A DNA stretch of 41,784 bases, from positions 125,998 through 167,781 of the forward strand of contig CAJUFX010000004.1 of the NCBI GenBank assembly GCA_910586395.1. The letters run 5' to 3'. A program made the position numbers and the translations under genes. This document shows positions 8,548 through 16,774 of the stretch, in pieces. Each line of letters begins with the position of its first letter. The stretch's first letter is position 1. Origin of the DNA: an uncultured Bacteroidales bacterium. GTDB lineage: Bacteria > Bacteroidota > Bacteroidia > Bacteroidales > P3. The notes below the pieces were generated by a model. That model was given only the letters and a program-made list of their open reading frames with translations. It was not told the DNA's origin and did no database searches.

Positions 8548-9364
8548 GGGGTAAAAACTTTTCGTAAAATTTACCGCAGGCCATCGTGAACCCGCTTTCG
8601 CCGGGATAGTCGAGCGTCGGCTTCTTGGCGGCGGTCAACGATTTGACCAAGGCCGGCGCCAGGCCGGCGGCCTTGTCCGTCAACACGACACCATCGGAAT
8701 AATCGACGGCGAACTGACAGAGTTTCTCGTAATTGAACGGCGCGTATTTCTCGCCGACATCTTTCGTCGCCATCTTGTCCGACTGGAGTTTACCCAACAA
8801 ATCACCGCTCATCGCCCCATCGTACCCTTTTCCGGGAAAAACGGAACTGATGATCTTGACCTTGGAAAACGCCGGATGCTCATGATAAGCCTTACGGATG
8901 TAAAACGGCACCAGAGACGTGAACCAACCGTTGCAATGCACGATGTCCGGAATCCAACTCAGTTTCTTGATGGCCTCCAACACGCCGCGCGCAAAGAAAA
9001 TCAACTTCTCGTCGGTATCGGCATACGGCATATTGTTCTTATCGACCAGCATGTTTTTCTTGTGGAAATACTCCTCGTTGTCGATGAAATAAATCTGCAT
9101 GCGGGCCGCCTGAATGGAAGAGACCTTGATAATCAGCGGATGGTCGGCCTCGTTGATCACGATGTTCATGCCCGACAGCCGCAACACCTCGTGCAGTTGG
9201 TTGCGCCGTTCGTTGATACAGCCGAAACGCGGCGTGAACATGCGTATCTCGGAACCGGCTTCCTGTACGGCCTGCGGCAGGTAACGCCCCACCATGGCCT
9301 CTTTCGATTCCCGCACATACGGATAAACCTCTTGGTTGACATAAAGGATCTTGGCTTTTTCCAT
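8537..9364 (-). CDS. GT5 starch-synthase-like protein, N-terminal domain only
   Basis: The 275-residue product resembles the N-terminal (GT5) half of glycogen/starch synthases: AKILYVNQEVYPYVRES at the start, then IVHCNGW at mid-length. Full synthases have about 480 residues with a second GT1-like domain, which is absent here. The usual ADP-glucose-binding Lys-x-Gly-Gly signature near the N-terminus reads RESKEAMVG instead, so classical glucan elongation is doubtful. Short proteins of this kind are common in Bacteroidetes and usually annotated as glycogen/starch synthase. The ATG at 9364 gives the family-like start. The frame stays open upstream, but that stretch contains the promoter and no similarity. 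The gene overlaps the DUF4270 gene by 11 bp, implying a shared transcript. Confidence 0.8.
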   Translation of the reverse strand: MEKAKILYVNQEVYPYVRESKEAMVGRYLPQAVQEAGSEIRMFTPRFGCINERRNQLHEVLRLSGMNIVINEADHPLIIKVSSIQAARMQIYFIDNEEYFHKKNMLVDKNNMPYADTDEKLIFFARGVLEAIKKLSWIPDIVHCNGWFTSLVPFYIRKAYHEHPAFSKVKIISSVFPGKGYDGAMSGDLLGKLQSDKMATKDVGEKYAPFNYEKLCQFAVDYSDGVVLTDKAAGLAPALVKSLTAAKKPTLDYPGESGFTMACGKFYEKFLPHEK

Positions 9365-9417
9365 AGCGTGGGCGTGTTTAATGTGAGAATGCTGTTTCGA
9401 TGCAACTATGCATTTCG

Positions 9418-9448
9418 CGAAGTTACTAAAAATATCGCAAATCGCAAA
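9418..9448 (-). promoter_or_regulatory. Candidate promoter of the GT5-like/DUF4270/glmS operon
   Basis: On the minus strand TTTG (9445-9448), a 19-bp spacer and TAACTTCG (9418-9425) fit the Bacteroidota promoter pattern. The AT-rich run just upstream of the -7 box resembles the one at folE. The -7 box ends 53 bp before the start codon. An overlapping TAATTTTG (9445-9452) could serve as an alternative -7 box. Confidence 0.5.
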
Positions 9449-9536
9449 ATTAAAGGTCGCTACGGAGCCGCTGCAAGGCCCCTTGAAAGCCCAAGATACC
9501 CGACACGGAAACCCCGGATGAGAAGACAAGGGAGCC

Positions 9537-9579
9537 TTAGTCCACGGGGACGACCTCGGCGGTGTCGGAACAGGCGGCG
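9537..9579 (-). repeat. Decayed duplicate of the folK 3' end
   Basis: Positions 9544-9579 match 9632-9667, the last codons of folK, at 35 of 36 bases. A TTA (stop complement) stands at the same offset in both copies (9537-9539 and 9625-9627). Similarity fades quickly beyond 9579. It looks like an 88-bp-offset tandem duplication of the gene tail that has since decayed and no longer codes. Confidence 0.75.
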
Positions 9580-9624
9580 GCCGTGGACAGAGAACGGACG
9601 GGATGAGGGGACGACGGGATGGGG

Positions 9625-10359
9625 TTAGGGAACGGGGACGACCTCGGCGGTGTCGGGACAGGCGGCGAGGAGGTCGGTGACGGTTTGGTGCAGGACCGGG
9701 TGAACCAAGGCGGGGGCGATGTCGCAGAGCGGGAGAAGCGCGAAGCGCCGTTGGGGGAGGCGGGGATGCGGCACCGTCAGCAGGGGGGTGTCAAGCACGA
9801 GGGTGCCGAAAAACAGGATGTCGATGTCGATGGGACGGGAAGCGTATGTCTTGGACGGTGCCGCATCGGCGGCCGCTTGGGCGGCAGGGACGGTTTGCGG
9901 GGCAGCTTGCGGGCAGACGGCAGACGGGGCGGCTTGCGGGACGGCAGACGCTTGCGGGCAGACGGCAGACGGGCAGACGGCCTGCGGGCAGACGGCTTGA
10001 GGGGCAGCAGACGGGGCGGCTTGCGAGACGGCTTGCGGGGCGGCAGACGTCGGATGGCCGCAAGCCGCATCAGGCTGAGGGGCCGCCGGCGGCGTCTCCG
10101 ACGCCGCGCCCCGCCTCCTCCCCAACTCTTGCTCGATTTGCAACAGCGTCCGCATCGTGACGTCCGGCACCAGCGCGGTTTCGACGGCCAAGGCCACGTT
10201 GTAGAACGGGTCGGGGCTCTCGAAGCCCCAGGCCGGCGAGCGATAGACGCGCGACGCGCGCACGACGCGTCCGACCCGCGCGGCGATCAAGTCCCGCGCG
10301 CGCCGCAGGTTCTCCCGCACCGGCCCTATATTACCTCCGAGCAACAAATATATCTCCAT
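9625..10359 (-). CDS. folK: HPPK (FolK) with a repeat insertion in the catalytic loop
   Basis: FolK transfers pyrophosphate from ATP to 6-hydroxymethyl-7,8-dihydropterin in folate synthesis. The N-terminal part reads MEIYLLLGGNIG, with RVYRSPAWGFESPDPFYN at about 37-54 and IEQELGRRR at 75-83. The C-terminal part contains RPIDIDILFFG (175-185) with the magnesium-binding Asp178 and Asp180, followed by TVPHPRL. Between GRRR and the RPIDIDI segment, where normal enzymes have about 8-10 residues, there are about 90 residues rich in Ala, Pro, Gln and Cys. The total is 244 residues against about 150-170 in the family. The ATG at 10359 gives the canonical start, and an upstream in-frame start at 10401 would add 14 basic residues. 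Catalytic residues on both sides of the insertion are intact. Confidence 0.88.
   Translation of the reverse strand: MEIYLLLGGNIGPVRENLRRARDLIAARVGRVVRASRVYRSPAWGFESPDPFYNVALAVETALVPDVTMRTLLQIEQELGRRRGAASETPPAAPQPDAACGHPTSAAPQAVSQAAPSAAPQAVCPQAVCPSAVCPQASAVPQAAPSAVCPQAAPQTVPAAQAAADAAPSKTYASRPIDIDILFFGTLVLDTPLLTVPHPRLPQRRFALLPLCDIAPALVHPVLHQTVTDLLAACPDTAEVVPVP
9853..10107 (-). repeat. Minisatellite-like insertion inside folK
   Basis: This stretch encodes residues about 85-169 of FolK and is built from imperfect short repeats. On the protein level AVCP occurs four times (122-125, 127-130, 132-135, 147-150) along with many PQA, AAP and QAV units. On the plus strand the repeating words are TTGCGGGCAGACGGC and CAGACGGGGC. 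Base composition is strongly skewed, with G and C alternating with few T, and several other frames are open through it, as expected of a repeat expansion that keeps the reading frame. Confidence 0.85.
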
Positions 10360-10457
10360 ACCTACCTTTTCCCCCTTTTTCCTCCCCTTGTATCGGGACA
10401 AGCAGAACGCCAGGCGACTGGCTCGCCAACCGCTTAGATCGCAAGGACAGTTCCAAA

Positions 10458-10543
10458 CTCTGCGCAGCCGACTTTAGCACTGCGTGCAGAATCCGGGCGG
10501 CGGCTCAGCCGACAACCAATAGCAAAACCTCTGCGCAGCCGAC
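10458..10543. repeat. Short direct repeats upstream of folK
   Basis: CTCTGCGCAGCCGAC occurs at 10458-10472 and again at 10529-10543, with a third partial copy (CAGCCGAC) between them. They lie in the 204-bp gap between the efflux operon and folK. No convincing promoter or terminator was found there. Confidence 0.6.
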
Positions 10544-10563
10544 CTACGAGCCGCCGCACCCAC

Positions 10564-12312
10564 TTACCGCGGGCGCTTTGGACGCCGCCGCGCCTTGACC
10601 GGTGCCTTGGCCCCGCCGTCCGAAACCGAATCCGAAGCCGCCTCCAAGTCGCGCCGGATCAACTTCTCCGTGCGCGCCGTCGCCTGCTTGCCCAGATACA
10701 GCCTGTAATCCTCGCGGAGCGTCTCTTCCGGCGTCAGCCCCGGCCGCGCCGCCGTCGAATCCGACAGATGCTCCTTCACAACCTTCTCCTGCCGCCGCTC
10801 CTGCGCCTTGGTCAGCGCGGCCGCCGGCAGTTCCTCGTTCCAGCCGCCGCCCAACGCCTTGTAAAGCTGCACGAGCGCGATCTGTTCCTCGCTCACGTTG
10901 CGCACCAAATCCAACTGGGCCGAGAAATACTTACGCTGGGCGTCCAATACGTCCATATAACTGATCACGCCGTTGAGATACTGCAAATCGGCCAATTCCA
11001 CGTATTTGAGCGCGGCATCCTGCAAGTTCTCCAGCAACATCGTCTCCTCGCGCGTCTTGCGATAGACGACCATCGCGTCGTTCACCTCGCGGAACACCGT
11101 CAGCACCGTCTTTTCATAACGCGCCTTCTGCTGCATGTACTGTTGCACCGAAGCCCGGTAGCGCGCCTGATTCGTGCCGAACGCGAACAAGGGCGTGGTC
11201 AGCGTCGCAATCGGATAAAGATAAGGCGATTGCAACAGGTTCTTCCAGTCGTTGTTTTCCAAGCCGCCCTCCAGGCTCAGCCGTATCGAAGGGAAACGGC
11301 TCGCGAAATAAAAGCCCGCGTTCGCCATCGCCGCGTCCAGTTCCGCCCGCGCCTGCCGCACGTCGGGTCGCCGCAACAGCAAATCGGACGGGATGCCCGC
11401 CGACAGGTCGAGCGACCGCCGCGACGCCATCGGCAAGGCCGAACGCTCGATGCGGGTCGGGAATTCCCCGGCCAGCCACGCCAACTGATGTTCTTTGAGC
11501 GCGATGCGTTTTTCCATATCGGGCACCATGGCCGCCGCCGAAGCGTATTCCACAATCGCCTGACGGTAAGCCGTCTCGGACGTCAGCCCGCCCATGAACC
11601 GCAGCCGCGTCTGCTCGGTCGTCTCGCGGCGCACCGCCACCGTCTGCTCGATGATTTCCATCTGCCGGTCGAGCGAAACCAATTCGAAATAAGCCGTCAC
11701 GACCTCGGCGATCAGGCTCATCTGCAACGCGCGCTGCCCCTCTATCGACGCCAGATAGCGGTCGGCTTCGCGCTGGGAACGCCAGACCGAAGCGCCGAAC
11801 AGATTGAACTCCCACGACAACAGACCTTTCACGTGCATCTTGGGATCCGGCCCGTTGCCGCTCGTCCGGTCGGCATAATATTCCATCTCGTTCTGATAGG
11901 AGCCGAAAGCCGACAGTTTCGGCAACTGATCCATAATCGCGCCGCGCCCCGTATAACGCAGTTCCCGTATCTTGGCGATGGCCGACTGCATGTCCTTATT
12001 GTTTTCCAACGCACGGCGTATCAACCGGTTCAAGACCGTATCGGCGTACAGCGTCCACCATTCCACATCCGAAAACGCGAGCGTATCCACCCCCGTAGCC
12101 TGTCCCAAAGCCGCACCGCCTTTCATGATTTCCGGCCGCACCACCTCGGCCGGCAACGCCCCCCCGGGCGCGGGGCACTGTTTCTGCATCGTGCAACCCG
12201 ACACGGACACGGCCAACAGACACGCGGCCATCCGTCCGAAACCGACACGTCCCCAACCGCAAACGCGCGACACGCCACGCGAACCAAACACCCAAACCAA
12301 CCTCATCAGCAT
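10564..12312 (-). CDS. Outer-membrane efflux lipoprotein (TolC/OprM/NodT family)
   Basis: This is the outer-membrane channel of a tripartite RND pump. The 582-residue protein has an N-terminal lipobox (SVSGC, Cys40) and the family features WWTLYADTVLNRLIRRALENN near 85-105, the long helical coiled-coil region, GIPSDLLLRRPDVRQAR around 325, and a C-terminal end of the core at QLYKALGGGW. Beyond the core there are 88 extra residues (495-582) rich in charged amino acids that end in a very basic KARRRPKRPR, which is unusual for this family. The start overlaps the pump gene stop by 7 bp, so the two are coupled. It is the last gene of the operon. Confidence 0.93.
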   Translation of the reverse strand: MLMRLVWVFGSRGVSRVCGWGRVGFGRMAACLLAVSVSGCTMQKQCPAPGGALPAEVVRPEIMKGGAALGQATGVDTLAFSDVEWWTLYADTVLNRLIRRALENNKDMQSAIAKIRELRYTGRGAIMDQLPKLSAFGSYQNEMEYYADRTSGNGPDPKMHVKGLLSWEFNLFGASVWRSQREADRYLASIEGQRALQMSLIAEVVTAYFELVSLDRQMEIIEQTVAVRRETTEQTRLRFMGGLTSETAYRQAIVEYASAAAMVPDMEKRIALKEHQLAWLAGEFPTRIERSALPMASRRSLDLSAGIPSDLLLRRPDVRQARAELDAAMANAGFYFASRFPSIRLSLEGGLENNDWKNLLQSPYLYPIATLTTPLFAFGTNQARYRASVQQYMQQKARYEKTVLTVFREVNDAMVVYRKTREETMLLENLQDAALKYVELADLQYLNGVISYMDVLDAQRKYFSAQLDLVRNVSEEQIALVQLYKALGGGWNEELPAAALTKAQERRQEKVVKEHLSDSTAARPGLTPEETLREDYRLYLGKQATARTEKLIRRDLEAASDSVSDGGAKAPVKARRRPKRPR

Positions 12313-15300
12313 CCCTTTTTCCTCCTTTCAAAACGCGCTTTCAACCGATAGACCCAGACAAAGAAATAAGGCACGACGATACAAGCCGTAAACAAGGCTA
12401 TCAGCATGCCGAAGAAAACGCCCGTCCCGATGTCGCGGCGGCTCTCCGCCCCCGGTCCGGAAGCGAATACGAGCGGCAACAAGCCCAGGATAAAGGCCAA
12501 AGACGTCATGATGATAGGCCGGAACCGCAGTTGCGCCGCCTTGAGCGCGGCCGAAACCACATCGCTCCCCTTCTCCACCTCCTCCTTGGCGAACTCCACA
12601 ATCAGGATGGCGTTCTTGGCCACGAGGCCTATGAGCATCACGAGGCCGATCTGGAAATAGACGTTGTTCTCCATGCCGCAGAGCCACACGCCGAGATAGG
12701 CGCCGAAAACGCCCACCGGCAGCGACAGAATCACGGCCACCGGCACCGACCAGCTTTCGTACTGGGCCGCGAGGAACAGAAAGACGAACAGGAACGCCAA
12801 GGCCAGCACCATGCCCGTCTTGCCGCCCGCATGTTTCTCCTGATACGACAGGCCTTTCCATTCCACACCCACGTCGGCCGGCAGATGCTTCTGCGCCAAA
12901 CCGGAGAGAATGGCCATGACATGCCCCGTACTGTAGCCCTGCGCCGCCTCGGCCTGAATCGTGGCCGCGTTGAACATATTGAACCGTTGAATCGCGCCGG
13001 CGCCCGTCGTATATTCGGCCGTGCCCAGCGTCGTGATGGGAATCATCGCGCCCGAAGAACCGCGCACGAAAAACAGGTTCAGGTTGTCCTTGTGAATACG
13101 GTAAGGCGCCTCGGCCTGCATCTCCACGCGATAGACGCGGTTAAAAAGGTTGAAGTCGTTGATATAGAGCGAACCGGTAAATGTCTTGATTGTCGAGAAA
13201 ATATCGGCCATCGGCACGCCCAACAGCTGGGCGCGGTCGCGGTCAACGTCGAAATAGAGTTGCGGAATATCCCGCTGGATGGAAGCCGAAACGCCGACCA
13301 GTTCCTTACATTGGCCCGCCAACAGCACGAGCGTATCGACGGCCTGTTGCAACTGCTCGTAAGAAAGGCCGCTCCGCGCCTCGAGCACCATCTCCACGCC
13401 GCCCGACGCCCCCAGCCCCGGAATCACGGGCGGAGAGGTCAGGAAAACCTTGCATTCCGGATACTGCGAGAACTCGGCGCGCACCTCGGCCATCGTCCGG
13501 TTCATATCCGTATTCTCCCGCTCCTCCCACGGTTTGAGGATGACCGTGAGCGTGCTGCGCCCTTGGTTCGTGCCGATACGCGGACTGGAGCCCGTGACGT
13601 TGAGCACGTACTGCACGTCTTCATGCGCGAGCAGATAAGCCATCGCCCGGTCGGTCACGCGCCGCGTGCGTTCCAGCGTCGCCCCCTCCGGCAGTTCCAG
13701 TTCGACGGTAAAATAGCCCTGGTCCTCTTTCGACATGAAACTCGTGGGCACCAAGCGGTTGAGCAGCAGAATCCCCAGCAGCATGAGGCAGAACAGGCCG
13801 GCGAAACGGCGCGAATGGCTGAGCGTATAGCGGATGCCCCGCTGATAGGCGGCCGAACCCGTCTCTATCCAAGCGTTGATTTTGCGGAATATCCAGGCCT
13901 TGGGACGGTCCGCCGCTTCGGGTTTGAGCAGGCGCGAACACATGACGGGGCTCAACGTCAGGGCCACGATGGTGGAAATGATGACCGAAACGGCGATCGT
14001 AATCGTGAACTGGCGGTAAAGCTGCCCCGTGATGCCGCCGAGAAAGCTCACGGGCACGAACACCGCGCAGAGTACGAGCGACATCGCGATGAGCGCGCCG
14101 CCCAAGTTCCGCATGGCCTTCTTCGTGGCCTCGTAGGCCGACAGTCCCTCGGTCCGCATGATGTGATCGACGTTCTCGACCACGACGATGGCGTCATCGA
14201 CCACGATGCCGATGGCCAGAATCAAGCCCAGAAGCGTCATCAGGTTGAGCGAGAAGCCGAACGCGAGCATGACGCCGAACGTACCGATAAGCGAGATGGG
14301 CACGGCCACGATGGGAATGAGCGTGGCGCGCCAGTTCTGCAACGCGAGGAAGACGACGAGGATGACGAGCAGCAGGGCCTCGATGAGGGCGCGGAAGACG
14401 TGGTGAATCGAATTGGAGATGTATTCCGTGACATCGAACGGAATCATATAGCTGATGCCCTCCGGAAAATTCAGGCTGATTTCCGCCATGGCCGCCCGCA
14501 CCGCTTCGGCCACGTCCATGGCGTTGGCGCCCGGCAGGAGGCTGATGTTCATCACGGCCGCATTGCCGCCGTTGATGCCGCTCTCGGTATTGTACGACGA
14601 GGCTTCGAGCGAAATGCGCGCCAGGTCGCGCAGCCGGATGATGCTTCCGTCGGCGTAGGCGCGCACGACGATATCCTCGAACTGCGACACGGTGGAAAGC
14701 CGGCCCTGCGCCGTAATCGGTATCGTGATGTCGATGCCGTCGGCGGGCGCCTGCCCCAACACGCCGGCCGCCGACTCGCGGTTTTGGTCGCGGATGGCCG
14801 ACTGTATATCCTTGACGGTCAAACCATAATTGGCCAACTTATCGGGTTCGACCCAAATCTTCATCGCGTAATAGCGGCTGCCCACATTGCTGACCCGTCC
14901 CACGCCCGGCACGCGCCGCAACATGTCCAGCACGTTGAGCGTGGCGTAATTGCTCAGATAGACCTCATCGAACTTGGGCGTGTTGGACAACAGCGTAATC
15001 GTCATGAGCCGGCCCGACGCCTCCTTTTCGACCGAAAGGCCGTTGGTCACGACCTCGGCCGGCAGGCGCGACTCGGCCAGCTTGACACGGTTCTGAATCT
15101 CGACGGCCGCCAAATCGGGATTCGTCCGGATATCGAACGTGACCACACAGGAAAAACCGCCCGAATTGCTGCAGGTGGACTCCATATAGAGCATGCCCGG
15201 CGTGCCGTTGAGCTGCTGTTCAATGGGGGTGGCCACGGCCTGGGACACCGTCTGCGCGTTCGCGCCCGGATAAGAGGCCGAGATACGCACCGTAGGCGGC

Positions 15301-15419
15301 ACGATCTTGGGGTATTGATCGACCGGCAACAAAGCCAGACCGATGAAGCCCACGATGACGATGATGACCGAAAGCACGGTTGAGAAAACCGGGCGGTCTA
15401 TGAAAAAGTCGGATTTCAT
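12306..15419 (-). CDS. RND efflux pump, HAE1 (AcrB/MexB) type
   Basis: This inner-membrane proton/drug antiporter expels hydrophobic compounds through the adaptor and outer-membrane channel. At 1037 residues it has the normal AcrB length. The N-terminus FFIDRPVFSTVLSVIIVIVG is the conserved first membrane helix. The proton-relay aspartates are visible in GIVVDDAIVVVEN (Asp408 and Asp409), and the second-half helix LVAKNAILIVEFAKEE carries the matching Lys. Two large periplasmic loops and about 12 membrane helices follow the usual order. It overlaps the adaptor gene by 4 bp (ATGA) and the channel gene by 7 bp. Substrate range cannot be read from the sequence. Confidence 0.97.
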   Translation of the reverse strand: MKSDFFIDRPVFSTVLSVIIVIVGFIGLALLPVDQYPKIVPPTVRISASYPGANAQTVSQAVATPIEQQLNGTPGMLYMESTCSNSGGFSCVVTFDIRTNPDLAAVEIQNRVKLAESRLPAEVVTNGLSVEKEASGRLMTITLLSNTPKFDEVYLSNYATLNVLDMLRRVPGVGRVSNVGSRYYAMKIWVEPDKLANYGLTVKDIQSAIRDQNRESAAGVLGQAPADGIDITIPITAQGRLSTVSQFEDIVVRAYADGSIIRLRDLARISLEASSYNTESGINGGNAAVMNISLLPGANAMDVAEAVRAAMAEISLNFPEGISYMIPFDVTEYISNSIHHVFRALIEALLLVILVVFLALQNWRATLIPIVAVPISLIGTFGVMLAFGFSLNLMTLLGLILAIGIVVDDAIVVVENVDHIMRTEGLSAYEATKKAMRNLGGALIAMSLVLCAVFVPVSFLGGITGQLYRQFTITIAVSVIISTIVALTLSPVMCSRLLKPEAADRPKAWIFRKINAWIETGSAAYQRGIRYTLSHSRRFAGLFCLMLLGILLLNRLVPTSFMSKEDQGYFTVELELPEGATLERTRRVTDRAMAYLLAHEDVQYVLNVTGSSPRIGTNQGRSTLTVILKPWEERENTDMNRTMAEVRAEFSQYPECKVFLTSPPVIPGLGASGGVEMVLEARSGLSYEQLQQAVDTLVLLAGQCKELVGVSASIQRDIPQLYFDVDRDRAQLLGVPMADIFSTIKTFTGSLYINDFNLFNRVYRVEMQAEAPYRIHKDNLNLFFVRGSSGAMIPITTLGTAEYTTGAGAIQRFNMFNAATIQAEAAQGYSTGHVMAILSGLAQKHLPADVGVEWKGLSYQEKHAGGKTGMVLALAFLFVFLFLAAQYESWSVPVAVILSLPVGVFGAYLGVWLCGMENNVYFQIGLVMLIGLVAKNAILIVEFAKEEVEKGSDVVSAALKAAQLRFRPIIMTSLAFILGLLPLVFASGPGAESRRDIGTGVFFGMLIALFTACIVVPYFFVWVYRLKARFERRKKGC

Positions 15420-16705
15420 CGGACGGAGTCGGTTTGGTAGAGATCGGATATTTGCACTTTCTGCCCGTGGGTCAGTTTGTGATAACCCTCCGTGATGACC
15501 TGCTCGTTAGGCGCAAGGCCGCGTTCCACGATGACCGAATTGCCGATTTCGGGACCGGTTTCGATAAACCGTTTCTCGCAGACGCTGTCGGGACGCACGA
15601 CAAAGATATACGCGCCCCCCTTTTCGATGATGAGCGCGCGCATGGGCACGACCATCGCGTCCTCGCGCACGTCCAACAACAGTTTCACGCGCGTCACCTG
15701 CCCCGGCAACAACACGTAGTCGGGATTCGGCATGGCCGCCCGCACCGTGAACGTGCCGGTCTTGGGATCGACCTGCGGATCGGCGAAATCCACAAGCCCC
15801 GTATAGGGATAAACCGTATTGTCGGGCAAGGTCACGGTAATGGACGGATTCCATTTGCGTTCCGCCACTTTCTGACCGAGTTGCACGTTGCGTTCCTTGC
15901 TGCGCAGATAATCCATGCCCGTCATGCTGAAATCCACGCGCACCGTGTCGCTCTTGACCACCGTCGTCAGCAACGACTTGCCGCCGGGCCCCACGAGCGT
16001 ACCCACGTCCACGTTCCTGCCGCCGACATAGCCCGAAATGGGCGAACGCACCGACGTATAGCTCAACGCCATTTCCGCCTGCGTCAAGTCGGCCTCGCTC
16101 ATCTCCACGCCCGCTTTCGCGCTCTCCCAGGCCGCCACGGCATTGTCGTAGTCCAGACGGCTGGCCGCGTTCTGCTCGTACAGCGGTTTGATGCGGTCCA
16201 GGTCGCGTTCGGCCTTTTGCGCCAAAGCCTTGTCTTTATTGAGTTGCGCCTTGGCCTTTTCGACGCGCGCCCGGTACAGTTTGGGGTCGATCAAAAACAA
16301 CTGCTGCCCCTTCCGCACATAGGTTCCCTCGTCGAAATACATCTGTTCGAGATAGCCCTCCACGCGCGCGCGGATTTCGACCGACTGCTGCGCACGGATA
16401 CGCCCCACGTATTCGCCGTAAACCTCCATATCCTTGATTTCGATCGGTTCGGCCGACACTACGGGCAACTGCGGCGGTTCGGGACGCGCGCGCAACAGGA
16501 AATAAAGTCCCGTCACGGCCGCCGCCGCACCCAACAAGAGCCGGACCCATTGCCTGAACGTCAGGTGCGCGAACCAATGCTTCGCCTTGATGACAAACGT
16601 CCGCACGCGCGCGGCGAAGACCATGCCGCCCCGGCGGGACCGGTGCCAAAGCGCCAGACCTTTCTCCTGTATTTGCTGACTATCCCACTGCATACGCTGA
16701 AACAT
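15416..16705 (-). CDS. RND efflux periplasmic adaptor (membrane fusion protein)
   Basis: The adaptor links the pump and channel of the tripartite system. After the N-terminal part the 429-residue protein shows the biotinyl/lipoyl-like half motif VEIRARVEGYLEQM (about 107-120), a GTYVRKGQQLFLIDP segment, a coiled-coil hairpin (about 145-215), the second lipoyl half with SPISGYVG, and the beta-barrel and membrane-proximal domains. It is anchored by a single hydrophobic segment at about 55-71, preceded by about 54 basic, cytoplasmic-looking residues. Many relatives instead begin with a short signal peptide or lipobox. Internal Met28 is a possible later start. It is the first gene of the operon, with a candidate promoter 56 bp upstream. 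Confidence 0.94.
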   Translation of the reverse strand: MFQRMQWDSQQIQEKGLALWHRSRRGGMVFAARVRTFVIKAKHWFAHLTFRQWVRLLLGAAAAVTGLYFLLRARPEPPQLPVVSAEPIEIKDMEVYGEYVGRIRAQQSVEIRARVEGYLEQMYFDEGTYVRKGQQLFLIDPKLYRARVEKAKAQLNKDKALAQKAERDLDRIKPLYEQNAASRLDYDNAVAAWESAKAGVEMSEADLTQAEMALSYTSVRSPISGYVGGRNVDVGTLVGPGGKSLLTTVVKSDTVRVDFSMTGMDYLRSKERNVQLGQKVAERKWNPSITVTLPDNTVYPYTGLVDFADPQVDPKTGTFTVRAAMPNPDYVLLPGQVTRVKLLLDVREDAMVVPMRALIIEKGGAYIFVVRPDSVCEKRFIETGPEIGNSVIVERGLAPNEQVITEGYHKLTHGQKVQISDLYQTDSVR

Positions 16706-16760
16706 TTAAAACCCCAACGGCGGACGCGGGCATGAAAATCCCGCCCCCGATTGAGGAAAC

Positions 16761-16768
16761 CAAATATA
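16761..16768 (-). promoter_or_regulatory. Candidate -7 box of the RND efflux operon
   Basis: TATATTTG on the minus strand matches the Bacteroidota TAnnTTTG -7 box and lies in the 69-bp gap between the porP-like gene and the adaptor gene. No good TTTG was seen at the expected -33 distance, so support is partial. Confidence 0.4.
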
Positions 16769-16774
16769 AGGATT

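Noticed and set aside
9853..10107. CRISPR-like array in the repeat-rich part of folK
   Set aside because: Repeats are short, degenerate and directly adjacent without unique spacers, and the frame codes through them.
12531..15383. A 950-codon plus-strand frame opposite the RND pump
   Set aside because: It is the mirror of a well-conserved AcrB-type gene and has a His/Arg-rich, low-information translation.
16726..16744. A terminator between the PorP-like gene and the efflux operon
   Set aside because: Only a 5-bp GC stem without a T run on the minus strand is present, so support is too weak.
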